Shown piece after piece: positions 54,243 through 63,120 of a stretch of DNA of 64,000 bases. The position numbers and the translations under genes were made by a program. The notes below the pieces were generated by a model, which saw only the letters and a program-made list of their open reading frames with translations, was not told the DNA's origin and did not search any database. This DNA is from Maritalea mediterranea (GTDB lineage Bacteria; Pseudomonadota; Alphaproteobacteria; Rhizobiales; Devosiaceae). The DNA lies in contig NZ_JAKGTI010000003.1 in assembly GCF_021568695.1 (NCBI RefSeq), forward strand, positions 359,514-423,513, in the 5' to 3' direction. Each line of letters begins with the position of its first letter. The stretch's first letter is position 1.

Positions 54243-54615
54243 GGTAAGTGGCGGACGATAGCGGCATCCCCTTGGCTGTGGGCGGTTTTCCATAGGGCTT
54301 CGCTTAGATTTACAGCCAAATAGCTAAATCTGTAATTAGCTATAAAGCGAATTGAAGAGGGTTGCCCGGAATATTGGTCGCGATAAAATCAACTCCGATC
54401 GCAATTTATACCCCTACCGGAAAGTCGATGCATCCCGACCGATCAAACGTCAGCCATTCCTAATTTTTCGAATGAATGAGGCTGGTCTCCACGGGGGCGT
54501 CAGGCATACGTGCTCGGCGTTTTGGCGTGGCGCGGCATTGCTTTTGGATCAAACAGCTTAATAGCCATTTAGCTTTTTAGCTAAATGCAGTTTTACAGAA
54601 ATAGCTATTTGGCTT
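54243..54615. repeat. iteron-like repeat segment, copy B
   Basis: Diverged second copy of the segment at 52975-53360: GCATCCCCTTGGC, CAAATAGCTAAAT, TAATTAGCTA, TACCCCTA, GATGCATCCCGACCGATCAA, AAACGTCAGCCA and TTTAGCTAAATG occur in the same order. Offsets to copy A run from about 1267 to 1248 bases. It ends with extra TAGCTATTTGGC words to about 54615. Confidence 0.7.
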
Positions 54616-54706
54616 TAAAGCTTCGGCATGGCAGGTTAGGGGAGGCGCGTCCCCGTGCATTGATGATGGACTGCGACCGTCATATATCGATCGCAGCCCA
54701 ATTCCG

Positions 54707-55087
54707 TTATTTCAAAAGCTCGATCAAAATACGTTTGGCACGATCGTCAAACTTGGGCGCGGCTTTGACTTCACGTACGGCTTTGATGATCTCACGCTCT
54801 TGATATGAAAGGCTGGTATCCAACACGTCGTGCACATAGTCATATAAATCGCTTCCAAGCTCCTCCAGGAGCAATTGGCGCCCTATTGTACCCTTGGGTA
54901 GCTCAAGTGCCTTTTCGAGGTCTGGTGCCCGTTCCAGGGCTATTTTTGTAGAGCCTGATTTGATCATTGCGATCATGTTGGCATTTTGAAAACCCGCCAC
55001 ATAAGCGATCTCTTTTTGAGATTTGCCTTGAAGCTTGAGTTCAGCGACGCGATCGGCCACGATTTGTTGTGATTTAAGCATATTCAA
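54707..55087 (-). CDS. HTH protein, phage/plasmid type
   Basis: A 126-residue protein with an N-terminal Cro/C1-type helix-turn-helix (VAELKLQGKSQKEIAYVAGF then QNANMIAMIKSGSTKIAL) and a helical C-terminus (LLLEELGSDLYDYVHDVLD). It lies just after repeat copy B, read away from the Rep-like gene only in position (same strand). It could control the repeats or the neighbouring genes. No closer family recognised. Confidence 0.75.
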   Translation of the reverse strand: MNMLKSQQIVADRVAELKLQGKSQKEIAYVAGFQNANMIAMIKSGSTKIALERAPDLEKALELPKGTIGRQLLLEELGSDLYDYVHDVLDTSLSYQEREIIKAVREVKAAPKFDDRAKRILIELLK

Positions 55088-55290
55088 CTCGCTGTAAATT
55101 ATTGTTACAGCTTAGATATATGCTCGACTGATATGGGAATGCGCGCGGATGCGAAGGTTTGTGAGTTTGATTGAATTCGACAGCATGCGGTGATGATGTA
55201 ATCTAAAATCTAAGATTCTGAGCGGCCGGCGGCATTATGCCGCTTTAATTTGTCATGCAGAATTTGGACGGGATGGGGAGGTACACTTAA

Positions 55291-55659
55291 TTGAGAGTTA
55301 ATATTTGGGCGTTCGGTATTTTAATGTTGGCTTTTAGCATAGGTCCCTCGAGTTCCGGATCTTTGGATTATTTTACGCTGGCTTATTATATGGATTGGGA
55401 ACCAGACTGTTTTGCTCCAACGAGCCCCACATTTTACGTTTACGATGTTCAGTCCTTTAACGCAGCTGTCGACGAATATAATGACTATGTCAGCGAGGTT
55501 GAGTACTATTTGGACTGTTTGAAAAGGGATGCGGAAAACGATCTTGAATTAGCCGAAACAGCGATTGTTGAAGGCTATCAAGACCATCGGTCCAGTATTC
55601 TGAGGGAACTTGAATATGCAAGCTCCCAGCTTGAATCCGAGAGGTATTTGCTCAATTGA
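55291..55659 (+). CDS. small predicted exported protein
   Basis: A 122-residue protein from TTG 55291 with a purine-rich GGGGAGG about nine bases upstream. A hydrophobic N-terminus (WAFGILMLAFSIGPSSSG) looks like a signal peptide. The mature part is acidic and tyrosine-rich, with three cysteines (DCFAP, YLDCLK region) and a helical C-terminus. No homologue recognised. It converges on the protease gene at 55737. Confidence 0.6.
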   Translation: MRVNIWAFGILMLAFSIGPSSSGSLDYFTLAYYMDWEPDCFAPTSPTFYVYDVQSFNAAVDEYNDYVSEVEYYLDCLKRDAENDLELAETAIVEGYQDHRSSILRELEYASSQLESERYLLN

Positions 55660-55736
55660 ATGCTTTAGAGGCGGGTTGTCAAAGCGAGACAAGGGCTTAA
55701 AGGGGGGGGGCGGAAATGGTCTTTTTGCGGCTCGGC

Positions 55737-57452
55737 TCAATAACACAAAATTGGATGAGTAAACTCAGATGCCAGCTCTGCAATTTCTGTTGAGGTGAGG
55801 GCTTCGGCACTGTTGGCTTCGTGAAACTGAATTTGGTTGCTTCGCAAAAAGAATTTCGCAACATCAGCGTTGATGGCAAAATTGACGTTCTGCGGTGTAT
55901 CGCCAAAATTTTCTGCAACCTTCTGTGCGTTGAGCTTTGAAACAATAACCCCGACCACATTGCCTGCTTTGTCCAAAAGCGGTCCACCTGAGTTGCCTGA
56001 CTGAACTGGTGCCGTAATTCGTATCTGGCTCGGATCACCAAGTATTCCTGAAAGAGAGGAGACGGCGCCTCTCGTAATGCTGATATCTTGAAAAAGGTCG
56101 AGATACGGGAAACCGGCGACAGTTACATCGCTATTGAGTTTTGCTTCGTTACGTGAAAAACGAGCAATCTTCGTGGGGTCAGCTGCACTCAATTTGGGCG
56201 AAATAACCGCCAGGTCAAACTCAGGCGACAAAGCTGTTATTTCATAGCTATAGGCGTTCACACTAATAGCGCTGCAGTTTTCAACAACATGTTCGTTGGT
56301 GAGCAATTGCCCAGCCTCGTTAATGTAAAAACCGGTGCCTGATGAACGTGGGCTTTCGTCTGTAACTGCAACTTTTGCTGATTGCTCTGGTTTGCTTTCA
56401 CCGGAGCCGTAAATGGCAAACTCAATTTGCTGCCAAAGAAAGCCTTCATCGTTGAAGTAAATATTCGATATATCTGTATTTGAAACGCTTGCCGCCATAA
56501 GAGCCAAATCGTGTCGATGTTCAGCTGTGGCAAATAAAAACACATTCGACCAATTTTTTGCATTTCGGTCAGAGCGTAAATAAACTCGTCCGCCGTCATC
56601 GTATGTAATTGCGGTGACCCACCGATATTCGTTTCGCACTTTGTAAATAGGGCGTCGTGTCGTCGGCGCATCTTTCAATATCTCTTTATGGATACTGGCG
56701 GTGAGACGAGGATGGCCGTGGCTTACGATTATACTTAAGGTTTCGTCGGGGTTGGACCAGGCGTAAAAATCTGGCTCTCGTTCCGGCGAAACAATGCCCT
56801 TGGGTAAAAGTAGGCTTAGATTTGATTCAGGAAAGGTTTGTAGCGTCCAGTTGGCTTTTTCGATTTCATCAACCAGCTCCGCCGCAAGCATCGCAATATG
56901 AAAGCGACTGGGTGTCGTGGTGTAATTATTGTTTACATAGCTTACAAAGGCGCTTTGAGAACGTGGACCCCATTCACCGTCTATTAGGCCTTCATATTCA
57001 CCATGCAGTGTCAAAGCTGCCTGAAGAGCGCGTAAGTCGTTTTTACTGAATATGCTGAAATCTACACCAGCGAAAAGATAGGTGTTAATCCATTCCTTAT
57101 CGATTGTTCCGTCATTCAATCTGACTTTTTCAATCAAGGATCTTCCGCTCGAGCAAAAGCTGTCCATGGGAATTTGGCCAGCGTTCTTCCACCGCGTTAT
57201 TTTGGCTTGCGCCGTGTGTTTTTTTACGGCGCCGGCCGTGATTGCTAACCAGTTTGTGTCTGTTAAGTAGACCTGCGGAGTGAAGTTGTTGGACAGGTCA
57301 CTGAGAAACTCATTTGTTTCAGCTGCGCTTTTGCGCGAAGCGATTATTATGATGCATTCATCGCTGGCTGCACGAAAACCCTCCGCATATGCCAAGTGAG
57401 CACCAATGAAAAAAAGGCTGATTATTAAAAGTGGTACGGACAAGTAGCGCAT
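55737..57452 (-). CDS. exported trypsin-like serine protease with a peptidoglycan-binding-like domain
   Basis: A 571-residue protein with a signal peptide (LLIISLFFIGAHLAYAEG). A middle segment DLRALQAALTLHGEYEGLID then GEWGPRSQSAFVSYV resembles the PG_binding_1 repeat. The C-terminal S1C (trypsin/HtrA-like) domain has the full triad H388 (TNEHVVENC), D413 (PEFDLAVISP) and S488 (QSGNSGGPLL). No PDZ domain is evident. It would act in the periplasm. Substrate unknown. Confidence 0.88.
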   Translation of the reverse strand: MRYLSVPLLIISLFFIGAHLAYAEGFRAASDECIIIIASRKSAAETNEFLSDLSNNFTPQVYLTDTNWLAITAGAVKKHTAQAKITRWKNAGQIPMDSFCSSGRSLIEKVRLNDGTIDKEWINTYLFAGVDFSIFSKNDLRALQAALTLHGEYEGLIDGEWGPRSQSAFVSYVNNNYTTTPSRFHIAMLAAELVDEIEKANWTLQTFPESNLSLLLPKGIVSPEREPDFYAWSNPDETLSIIVSHGHPRLTASIHKEILKDAPTTRRPIYKVRNEYRWVTAITYDDGGRVYLRSDRNAKNWSNVFLFATAEHRHDLALMAASVSNTDISNIYFNDEGFLWQQIEFAIYGSGESKPEQSAKVAVTDESPRSSGTGFYINEAGQLLTNEHVVENCSAISVNAYSYEITALSPEFDLAVISPKLSAADPTKIARFSRNEAKLNSDVTVAGFPYLDLFQDISITRGAVSSLSGILGDPSQIRITAPVQSGNSGGPLLDKAGNVVGVIVSKLNAQKVAENFGDTPQNVNFAINADVAKFFLRSNQIQFHEANSAEALTSTEIAELASEFTHPILCY

Positions 57453-57670
57453 AAATCAACTCGAAATTAAACTAAGGCCGGGTTGTGCGGGGTACCCGTT
57501 GGTTTCTAATACAAAACTATATGCATTAACGCCTGAGATGCGCAAGTAGGCTGATTGAGTGGCGTCGAGTGAACTTTATTTAAGCACCATGCAATCATCT
57601 GGTTTATAACCCTCTCGCTCCGGGCAAATGAAAGAGTGGAATGCATTCTTAAAATTCACTTAAGTAAAAA

Positions 57671-57696
57671 ACTTGATAAATTTACTTGATAAATTT
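57671..57696. promoter_or_regulatory. tandem 13-base repeats upstream of the XRE gene
   Basis: ACTTGATAAATTT occurs twice in direct tandem, with no gap, 55 bases before the XRE start codon. A likely binding site for the XRE protein; a promoter may lie just downstream. Confidence 0.65.
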
Positions 57697-57751
57697 AATT
57701 TTTCTCTATATGGTTATTCTCGTTGACGGAAACAATCCAAGGAGAATATCG

Positions 57752-58111
57752 ATGTCCAAGGCTCTCTCGTTTGCTGGCCGCCTGCGTACACTTCGTGAAA
57801 ATATGAAGCTTTCAAAGACGGCGCTCGCGAATATGATTGATGTGACCACCACCTGCGTATGGAACTGGGAAGAGGGTAATACAGAGCCAAGATCCGAGAA
57901 TCTTGTGGCATTGGCCAAAGCTTTAAATGCCCCGATCAGCTATCTTAAAGATGGAAGTCATTGGGATGGAGCGCCCTCTGCTGATCCTACGACCACAGCA
58001 GGGCCCTATACTGGCAGAACACTCGCTGAGGTCATTGCTGAAGCCAAAATTAACATTGCCCAACTAGCTCAGATTTCGCCCGAAAAAGTGAATATTTCAC
58101 TTGAATATTGA
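57752..58111 (+). CDS. XRE-family HTH regulator
   Basis: A 119-residue protein from ATG 57752 with AAGGAG upstream; the frame is open to 57686, but that part lacks a ribosome site. The N-terminal Cro/C1-type domain is FAGRLRTLRENMKLSKTALA, NMIDVTTTCVWNWEEGNTEP then RSENLVALAKALNAPISYLK. The C-terminal tail (GRTLAEVIAEAKINIAQLAQ) is short and helical. Tandem repeats just upstream suggest autoregulation. It precedes the RelA/SpoT-domain gene by 180 bases on the same strand. Confidence 0.9.
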   Translation: MSKALSFAGRLRTLRENMKLSKTALANMIDVTTTCVWNWEEGNTEPRSENLVALAKALNAPISYLKDGSHWDGAPSADPTTTAGPYTGRTLAEVIAEAKINIAQLAQISPEKVNISLEY

Positions 58112-58146
58112 TGTTTTTTAAGTCGGTTCCATAATTGTGGATTCTG

Positions 58147-58162
58147 CGAAAAATGTTTTTCG
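58147..58162. promoter_or_regulatory. inverted repeat before the RelA/SpoT-domain gene
   Basis: CGAAAAA and TTTTTCG around TG. Another palindrome, CAACTAGTTG, lies at 58207-58216. Both are between the XRE stop and the GTG start at 58292 and could be binding sites; neither is followed by a T-run typical of a terminator. Confidence 0.4.
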
Positions 58163-58291
58163 ACGGATGCGCTTCAATACAAAGTGCAACCGTGTTGGCT
58201 GGAAATCAACTAGTTGAATTCGCGACACTTGCAACCAATCTTGTCTTCGCGCTAGTTTTTTAAGTTACATCACCGCATTTTTGGAGCGAAT

Positions 58292-59404
58292 GTGACCGAC
58301 CTCAATGAAAAAGAACTTAATGAATTAATTAATGATTGTATGGCTGAGTATGACGGAGCAACCGACAGGATTGGGAAACTTGTCAGAGTGGCCACCGAAC
58401 GCCTAGAATTTGAGTTGGCCAAAAAGGGGATCATGTCGCGTGTCACCGGTCGCGTTAAATCAAGAGAAAGCGTTCAGGGTAAGCTTAGAAAGTGGCTCGC
58501 GCATCCAGAGATATTTTCACACAAAATCGAGGCGCTGAGGGCCAAGCGCGGTTTGTTTATAGCCATGGGTGACTTGGCGGCTCTTCGAGTAATGACCTAC
58601 ATTGAGAATGACCGGCACAAGGTTGTGGATCTGGCTCGGGATTGTTTTTCACATCACCCGAAAGACAAAAATTTTGGACTTGAGGTCAAAGAAGATGACC
58701 CACGAATAAAAAACAATGAAAACAATTTCTATCGGGCATCCCATCTGCAAGTTCGTTTAAAAGAAAACGATCTCGTTGGCAATAATGCCAACTTGAAGCA
58801 TGATAGTTGTGAACTTCAAGTTACGAGTATGTTGGCCCACGTTTGGAATGAGATTGAACACGATATCGGATATAAATCAAATAACGGACAGGTCTCTGCC
58901 GATGAGAAATCTGCGCTCGCCTCACTTGGTATGCTCACCAAGACTGGTGACAATGTTATTGCAAACCTAATTTTGGCCAATAAGTCACGCATTGACGAAT
59001 TTCGAGATCGACAGAATAGGTTTAGCAACCCTGAAGCGTTGACTGCGTTTCTTGATAAACACTTTGGCCAATTTCGTGTCGGCACTAGCGCTATAGACAA
59101 TGGTAAAAACAGTCACTCATTTTTGGACGCTTTACGTACGCTTGACTTTGATCATCCTAACGAACTGGTTCGACAGATTTCACCACGTCAAGTTATCGAA
59201 GCCCATCAAATTACACGCCGTATGCTTGAATTGCAGAGAGCGCGAAACGCCTCAAAAAACATTGTGGAGTTGTGCACTTGCGATACCTATTTAACGGCAT
59301 TGTTTTGCTCATATTCAGACGAAATTATCGATACGCCGAAAAACAAAGGCGTACGCTTCATTGCTCTGGCGAAGGTGTATTCTGATGTTTGTGCGAACGC
59401 CTAA
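58292..59404 (+). CDS. RelA/SpoT-domain protein, possible toxic alarmone synthetase
   Basis: A 370-residue soluble protein from GTG 58292 (GGAG seven bases upstream). The N-terminal half has the RelA/SpoT synthetase motifs: GRVKSRESVQGKL (53-65), DLAALRV (94-100), FYRASHLQV (146-154) and ELQVTSMLAHVWNEIEHD followed by IGYK (174-195). The hydrolase HD domain is absent. The remaining 170 residues are helical and unrecognised. Single-domain members make (p)ppGpp or (p)ppApp or pyrophosphorylate tRNA (toxSAS), some linked to phage defence. An XRE gene precedes and a small acidic-to-basic protein gene follows. Toxin activity is inference. Confidence 0.82.
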   Translation: MTDLNEKELNELINDCMAEYDGATDRIGKLVRVATERLEFELAKKGIMSRVTGRVKSRESVQGKLRKWLAHPEIFSHKIEALRAKRGLFIAMGDLAALRVMTYIENDRHKVVDLARDCFSHHPKDKNFGLEVKEDDPRIKNNENNFYRASHLQVRLKENDLVGNNANLKHDSCELQVTSMLAHVWNEIEHDIGYKSNNGQVSADEKSALASLGMLTKTGDNVIANLILANKSRIDEFRDRQNRFSNPEALTAFLDKHFGQFRVGTSAIDNGKNSHSFLDALRTLDFDHPNELVRQISPRQVIEAHQITRRMLELQRARNASKNIVELCTCDTYLTALFCSYSDEIIDTPKNKGVRFIALAKVYSDVCANA

Positions 59405-59459
59405 ATGGGGCCGAAAGGACCATTTTGAACGGAAGTTGATTTCTCAATGAGAAGGTGTA

Positions 59460-59786
59460 ATGCCAATGATGCTCAAATCGGTTGGTGAACTATTTGACGA
59501 GGAACCCCAGCAGTGGGGGCTACGCGGAGACCCCTATTTGTGGCGTAACCTGCGTTCAAATCTGCTGAGGTATCGTTTGCCATCCAGTGAACCCGAGCTT
59601 CATCGACTTCTCGAAAATGCATTTTATGAGGTAACTGGGTTCAGTCTCGCATTTTGTGCGAATTTCTTCGTTGAACGATTTGCGCATGGAGGTATGTCCA
59701 GCGGCGAAATCTGTGGCGAGTTTTGGCGTGAGCGTGGGTTTCCTTTGGTTTGCGATCGGTGGAGAGAATTGCAGCGGCGAAGGTGA
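59460..59786 (+). CDS. hypothetical small protein downstream of the RelA/SpoT-domain gene
   Basis: A 108-residue protein with AGAAGG before ATG 59460. It has SVGELFDEEPQQWGLRGDPYL and WRNLRSNLLRYRLPSSEPEL, then an acidic-to-basic C-terminus GEFWRERGFPLVCDRWREL. No membrane segment or signal. The pattern WGLRGDPYLW is found in small bacterial proteins of unknown role. It starts 55 bases after the RelA/SpoT gene on the same strand and may be a partner or antidote. Confidence 0.6.
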   Translation: MPMMLKSVGELFDEEPQQWGLRGDPYLWRNLRSNLLRYRLPSSEPELHRLLENAFYEVTGFSLAFCANFFVERFAHGGMSSGEICGEFWRERGFPLVCDRWRELQRRR

Positions 59787-60023
59787 ATTTTTTTGTTTGG
59801 CTTAGTGCTAGCTCTAATGTCGCCATCTCCTTATGAGCGAGACCAAGTCGGTGGATGGCGCCCAAACACGTTTTTTGATTGGTGACACCCCTTTATTTGG
59901 GTTTACGGTTAGGATGTAAATGGGTTTGCTCTGTTGGTTTATCGTTATAGCCAAAACAAAACTTACATGGCAACGTTCGCCCAAAGATTTTTCAATTGAA
60001 CTTAAAGCTTCGTTTTAAACTCA

Positions 60024-60764
60024 TTACATGTTCCAATAGCGGACTGGGTTCGCCGCGCCTTTCGAGCGTTTGGGAGCACGCTTGTGGATATATTGCGACC
60101 TGACGTCTTCAGGAGCAATTTCGCCGACAAAACCGAGCCTACCTTCGTTGGTTTCATTAAATTCAAAATTTGGAAAATTTTCGGGCACTGCGTCAAGCCA
60201 GCTAGAGGGTTGGAACACCTCGACAATCAGACCATTAACAATGGCCAAGACAAGTTCAGCACTTTCAACCCTATTTCGACTTACGCGCCAACAAAATCTT
60301 GTCGCATCATAAATTGACCTTTCGGTGGCGAGGCGATTGACGGTTATTTCAACGATCTTGTGATTTAGCTCCGCAAGTGGTGCACTATAGCGACGGATGA
60401 TTTCTTCCGAATGGGCTGCGCCTCGATCCGAATTCCCATGGCCGCCGGCGATATTGGTTGCGCCAGGAAAAGCGTCCATAAGTGCGGCTTCTACTTCAAA
60501 AGCTGTTGGCTCATCCATGCCGTGCCTTTGGATAATATGTTGCACTTCTAATCCCATCAATTTGATTTCGTATATTCTCGTCTGTTTGCCGTTAAGCTCT
60601 TCGTTTTTTGTGTCCAGCTCGCCCGCGATATGATGGAATACGCGATTGCCCTTTCCTTTACCGATGTAAAATGTTTCGCCATTTCTGGGGTCAATTAATC
60701 TATAAACGTAGAATCCCAGTTCCTTTATAACTTCAGGCGAAAAGCTGTTTTGCATGCCATTCAT
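60024..60764 (-). CDS. LEM-3-like GIY-YIG nuclease domain protein
   Basis: A 246-residue protein with the GIY-YIG signature FYVYRLIDPRNGETFYIGKG then KGNRVFHHIAGE, and HIIQRHGMDEPTAFEVEAAL, the helix with the catalytic Glu. It matches the LEM-3-like class of GIY-YIG proteins. The C-terminal half (RSIYDATRFCWRVSRNRVES ...) is of the DNA-binding kind often found with this class. AGGAG precedes the start. Monocistronic; role unknown. Confidence 0.85.
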   Translation of the reverse strand: MNGMQNSFSPEVIKELGFYVYRLIDPRNGETFYIGKGKGNRVFHHIAGELDTKNEELNGKQTRIYEIKLMGLEVQHIIQRHGMDEPTAFEVEAALMDAFPGATNIAGGHGNSDRGAAHSEEIIRRYSAPLAELNHKIVEITVNRLATERSIYDATRFCWRVSRNRVESAELVLAIVNGLIVEVFQPSSWLDAVPENFPNFEFNETNEGRLGFVGEIAPEDVRSQYIHKRAPKRSKGAANPVRYWNM

Positions 60765-60952
60765 CTCCTGTGCAGTCGACGTTTTGTAGCTCGTCGCCCA
60801 TTGGTAAGTCTCAATGATCGCAGCGCGCTTCTAATTTCAGCTGCCATCCTAAGAATGGGTGTTGATCCAATTGCTGGCTAATTTTGAGTATCTGCCAATT
60901 GAAGCTGGCCGAAACACTTTCCGGCCAGCACTCAATCCAAATAGGTAACCAT

Positions 60953-61330
60953 TTAGGCTATTGGTTTAAAAACAATCCCGCAGTTTTTTTGTCTCGAAAC
61001 CGTTTCGATCGCGTTCATCTCGCCTTTCAGTCGGGATACCTCTGCCGCTGCTGCACTATCCCCCTTAATTAAAAATGCTGCGGGCCAAAATAGGACCAGA
61101 CTAACTGCTGTTGCAGCCGCATCGTTGTTTGCTTTCTTCTTTTGGACGCCAGCCGCGTTTTGAGCGCGCGCCGAAACAGCCTCGGCTTCTGTGCGCAACT
61201 GATTGCAGCTCATTGATTGGTATGGAACTGGTGAAACATATGCGGCTTCAATATCCTTTGGTGCGGATGCACAGCCCGCGAGGAAAGATACCGTTAGTCC
61301 GATAGCCACAAACCTTGAAATGTTTTTCAT
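60953..61330 (-). CDS. small lipoprotein
   Basis: A 125-residue protein with a lipoprotein signal ending LAGC (Cys20), a short hydrophobic region (AATAVSLVLFWPAAFLI) and the basic, alanine-rich stretch SARAQNAAGVQKKKANNDA. The hydrophobic region and two cysteines (SCNQLR, NCGIVF) are typical of small lipoproteins next to transporters or phage genes. No specific function. Confidence 0.82.
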   Translation of the reverse strand: MKNISRFVAIGLTVSFLAGCASAPKDIEAAYVSPVPYQSMSCNQLRTEAEAVSARAQNAAGVQKKKANNDAAATAVSLVLFWPAAFLIKGDSAAAAEVSRLKGEMNAIETVSRQKNCGIVFKPIA

Positions 61331-61943
61331 GAAAATTCCCCAAATTTGATAAATAAAATCTTAACAAACCAAGATTGGTTGGACCTGTCAATCCAGCGTG
61401 GCGCACAAAATTATTCTTATAGCTGGTAAGGTTAATGCAGCCGCCGTTCGAACACGCTGGGAGGCTCTTTGAAGCACAAAACAATTTCGCAACCAGCTTT
61501 ATAAACATGCGCTTATTTCATAGGTACTTGAACACTTGCGTCACTGATGAGAGTATCCCGTGGGCATTTTTGCCTGATCGCTTGCAGCGGGTTACGACCA
61601 GCCAACCTGCCGCAAATTGCGATCAAAGATATGACCACATATCTTTACTCCACGGGCCAAGGTTTGGGATTAGGACCTCAGACCTTGGCTTGTTTGTGTT
61701 TTGAGGGGCGCGAAAGATCCCCAAAAAAAACCCGCACGGGAGGGAGGTTCCGAGCGGGCTTAAAAGAAGTCCAATGTCCAAATCAGGGGGATGATTTGTG
61801 GTTGGACCAATTAAGAATATCAGGCGCAGTTTCGACTGTCAAAATTCAATTCGCATGCCCGCGAGTGCCTCAGTCGCATAAGGACGTGCGACACGCAGCG
61901 TGCAAAATTGAAACCACCCTGAACTCACGTAGTTGCTTTCAGG
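61331..61943. other. gene-poor spacer with one terminator-like hairpin
   Basis: About 610 bases without a convincing gene; frames at 61435-61996 lack ribosome sites. It holds the hairpin at 61723-61760. Confidence 0.5.
61723..61760 (-). terminator. rho-independent-type terminator with C-rich loop
   Basis: On the minus strand CCCGC...GCGGG is followed by eight T, with CCTCCCTCCC in the loop. It lies 184 bases downstream of the gene at 61944-62300. The C-rich loop is like the anti-Shine-Dalgarno loops of some alphaproteobacterial small RNAs. Confidence 0.6.
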
Positions 61944-62300
61944 TCATTTGGCGCCAGCATGCGAAAGTTTTCGCAATATTACCGCCATATCTTTAAGGTC
62001 CTGTTGGGTGAGTTCAGGGTGGCCATCGCGCCTCAATGGTCCACCGCAAGGATCGATAGCAAAGCTATCTAACTGCTGAAGGCGCGTATAAATCTCAACT
62101 GCGTACAATTTGTAAAATGCTTTGACGTCGCTCACCGATTGAAATCCAAATCGCCTTTGCAGGCGGGCCAGTACCTTGCGTTGGCGTCCAAGCGACATTG
62201 CTGAGCGAATGTAAATCTCATAGGGCTCTACATCGCTTCCAATGAGGTAAAGAAGTTCCATCAGGTTTTTCGATAAGCGTCTCGGCAAAGTATTTGCCAT
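61944..62300 (-). CDS. hypothetical protein
   Basis: A 118-residue basic, mostly helical protein (RRLSKNLMELLYLIGSDVEP, VLARLQRRFGFQSVSDVKAF, YKLYAVEIYTRLQQLDSF). It has no signal or membrane segment and no motif I recognise. Composition looks like a real gene; the start at 62300 has weak ribosome-site support. Confidence 0.5.
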   Translation of the reverse strand: MANTLPRRLSKNLMELLYLIGSDVEPYEIYIRSAMSLGRQRKVLARLQRRFGFQSVSDVKAFYKLYAVEIYTRLQQLDSFAIDPCGGPLRRDGHPELTQQDLKDMAVILRKLSHAGAK

Positions 62301-62481
62301 GCCAGCATTCCTAAAAAATTGGTTTTAAGTATGAAGGCATTGTGCCAGCAAATTGGGCTCGTGTGAAGGTCTACTTGTCACGGTAGATCTGCCGAAGGGA
62401 GCTAAAGGGTTTATTGATAATGACCGATTAGAGTTTGCTCATATTTAGCGCAATTCCAGACAGATCAGGTTATGATTAGAT

Positions 62482-63120
62482 ATGCCACAACTCTATCGCC
62501 GCACAAGCCGTGTGCCGGATAAGTCACTCGTTGATGTTCGTACCATCTTGATTTTTTCAATGATTGCGACAGTGTCGTTTTTTGCCGTTTCGTGGTTCGC
62601 TAAGGGGTGGTCACCGCCGCAAACTGTTAAGCACTTTTTGGCTGCCGCCGGATGTGATGCTGCTGCCAGTGCTGGTCTTTTTGAAACCAAACGAGGAGCG
62701 CCTGGTTATTGGCCTCACCATGACGGGAACAGCGACGGCGTGGCCTGTGAATTAACCAGCCGCCCTTCTGTTGGTTTGTGTAGCGGCGGCAACAGGGCTG
62801 CGCGCAGAGTTACCTGCGTTGTGGATGGCGATACGATTTGGGAAGAAGGCAGCAAACTCCGCTTCTTGGATATTGATGCTGCTGAAACCGATAATAAGGC
62901 AAGTTGTGCGGCAGAGCGTGTTGCCGCAGCAAAGGGCGCACAGATGGTGATTGAGGCCATGCAGACTGGCTATCGCATCCATTATACTGGCCGCACAGGT
63001 GGGTATGGACGTGATCTTGTCAAAATGTACAATTCAGATGGCCAGGATGTTGGACAATTGTTGATCCAACAAGGTTTTGCACAGCCATGGCCGAACAGTT
63101 CAAATCCGTGGTGTGATTGA
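62482..63120 (+). CDS. membrane-anchored Excalibur and thermonuclease-family protein
   Basis: A 212-residue protein. An N-terminal membrane helix (TILIFSMIATVSFFAVSWF) is followed by an Excalibur-type calcium motif (GYWPHHDGNSDGVACEL, DxDxDGxxCE; about residues 75-91). A staphylococcal-nuclease-like domain follows (CVVDGDTIWEEGSKLRFLDI, DAAETD, GYGRDLVKMYNSDGQDVGQL). The nuclease's first catalytic region VDGDTI is present; the arginine of the second is likely GR in YTGRTGGYGRD. It should be an exported, calcium-dependent nuclease. Confidence 0.83.
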   Translation: MPQLYRRTSRVPDKSLVDVRTILIFSMIATVSFFAVSWFAKGWSPPQTVKHFLAAAGCDAAASAGLFETKRGAPGYWPHHDGNSDGVACELTSRPSVGLCSGGNRAARRVTCVVDGDTIWEEGSKLRFLDIDAAETDNKASCAAERVAAAKGAQMVIEAMQTGYRIHYTGRTGGYGRDLVKMYNSDGQDVGQLLIQQGFAQPWPNSSNPWCD

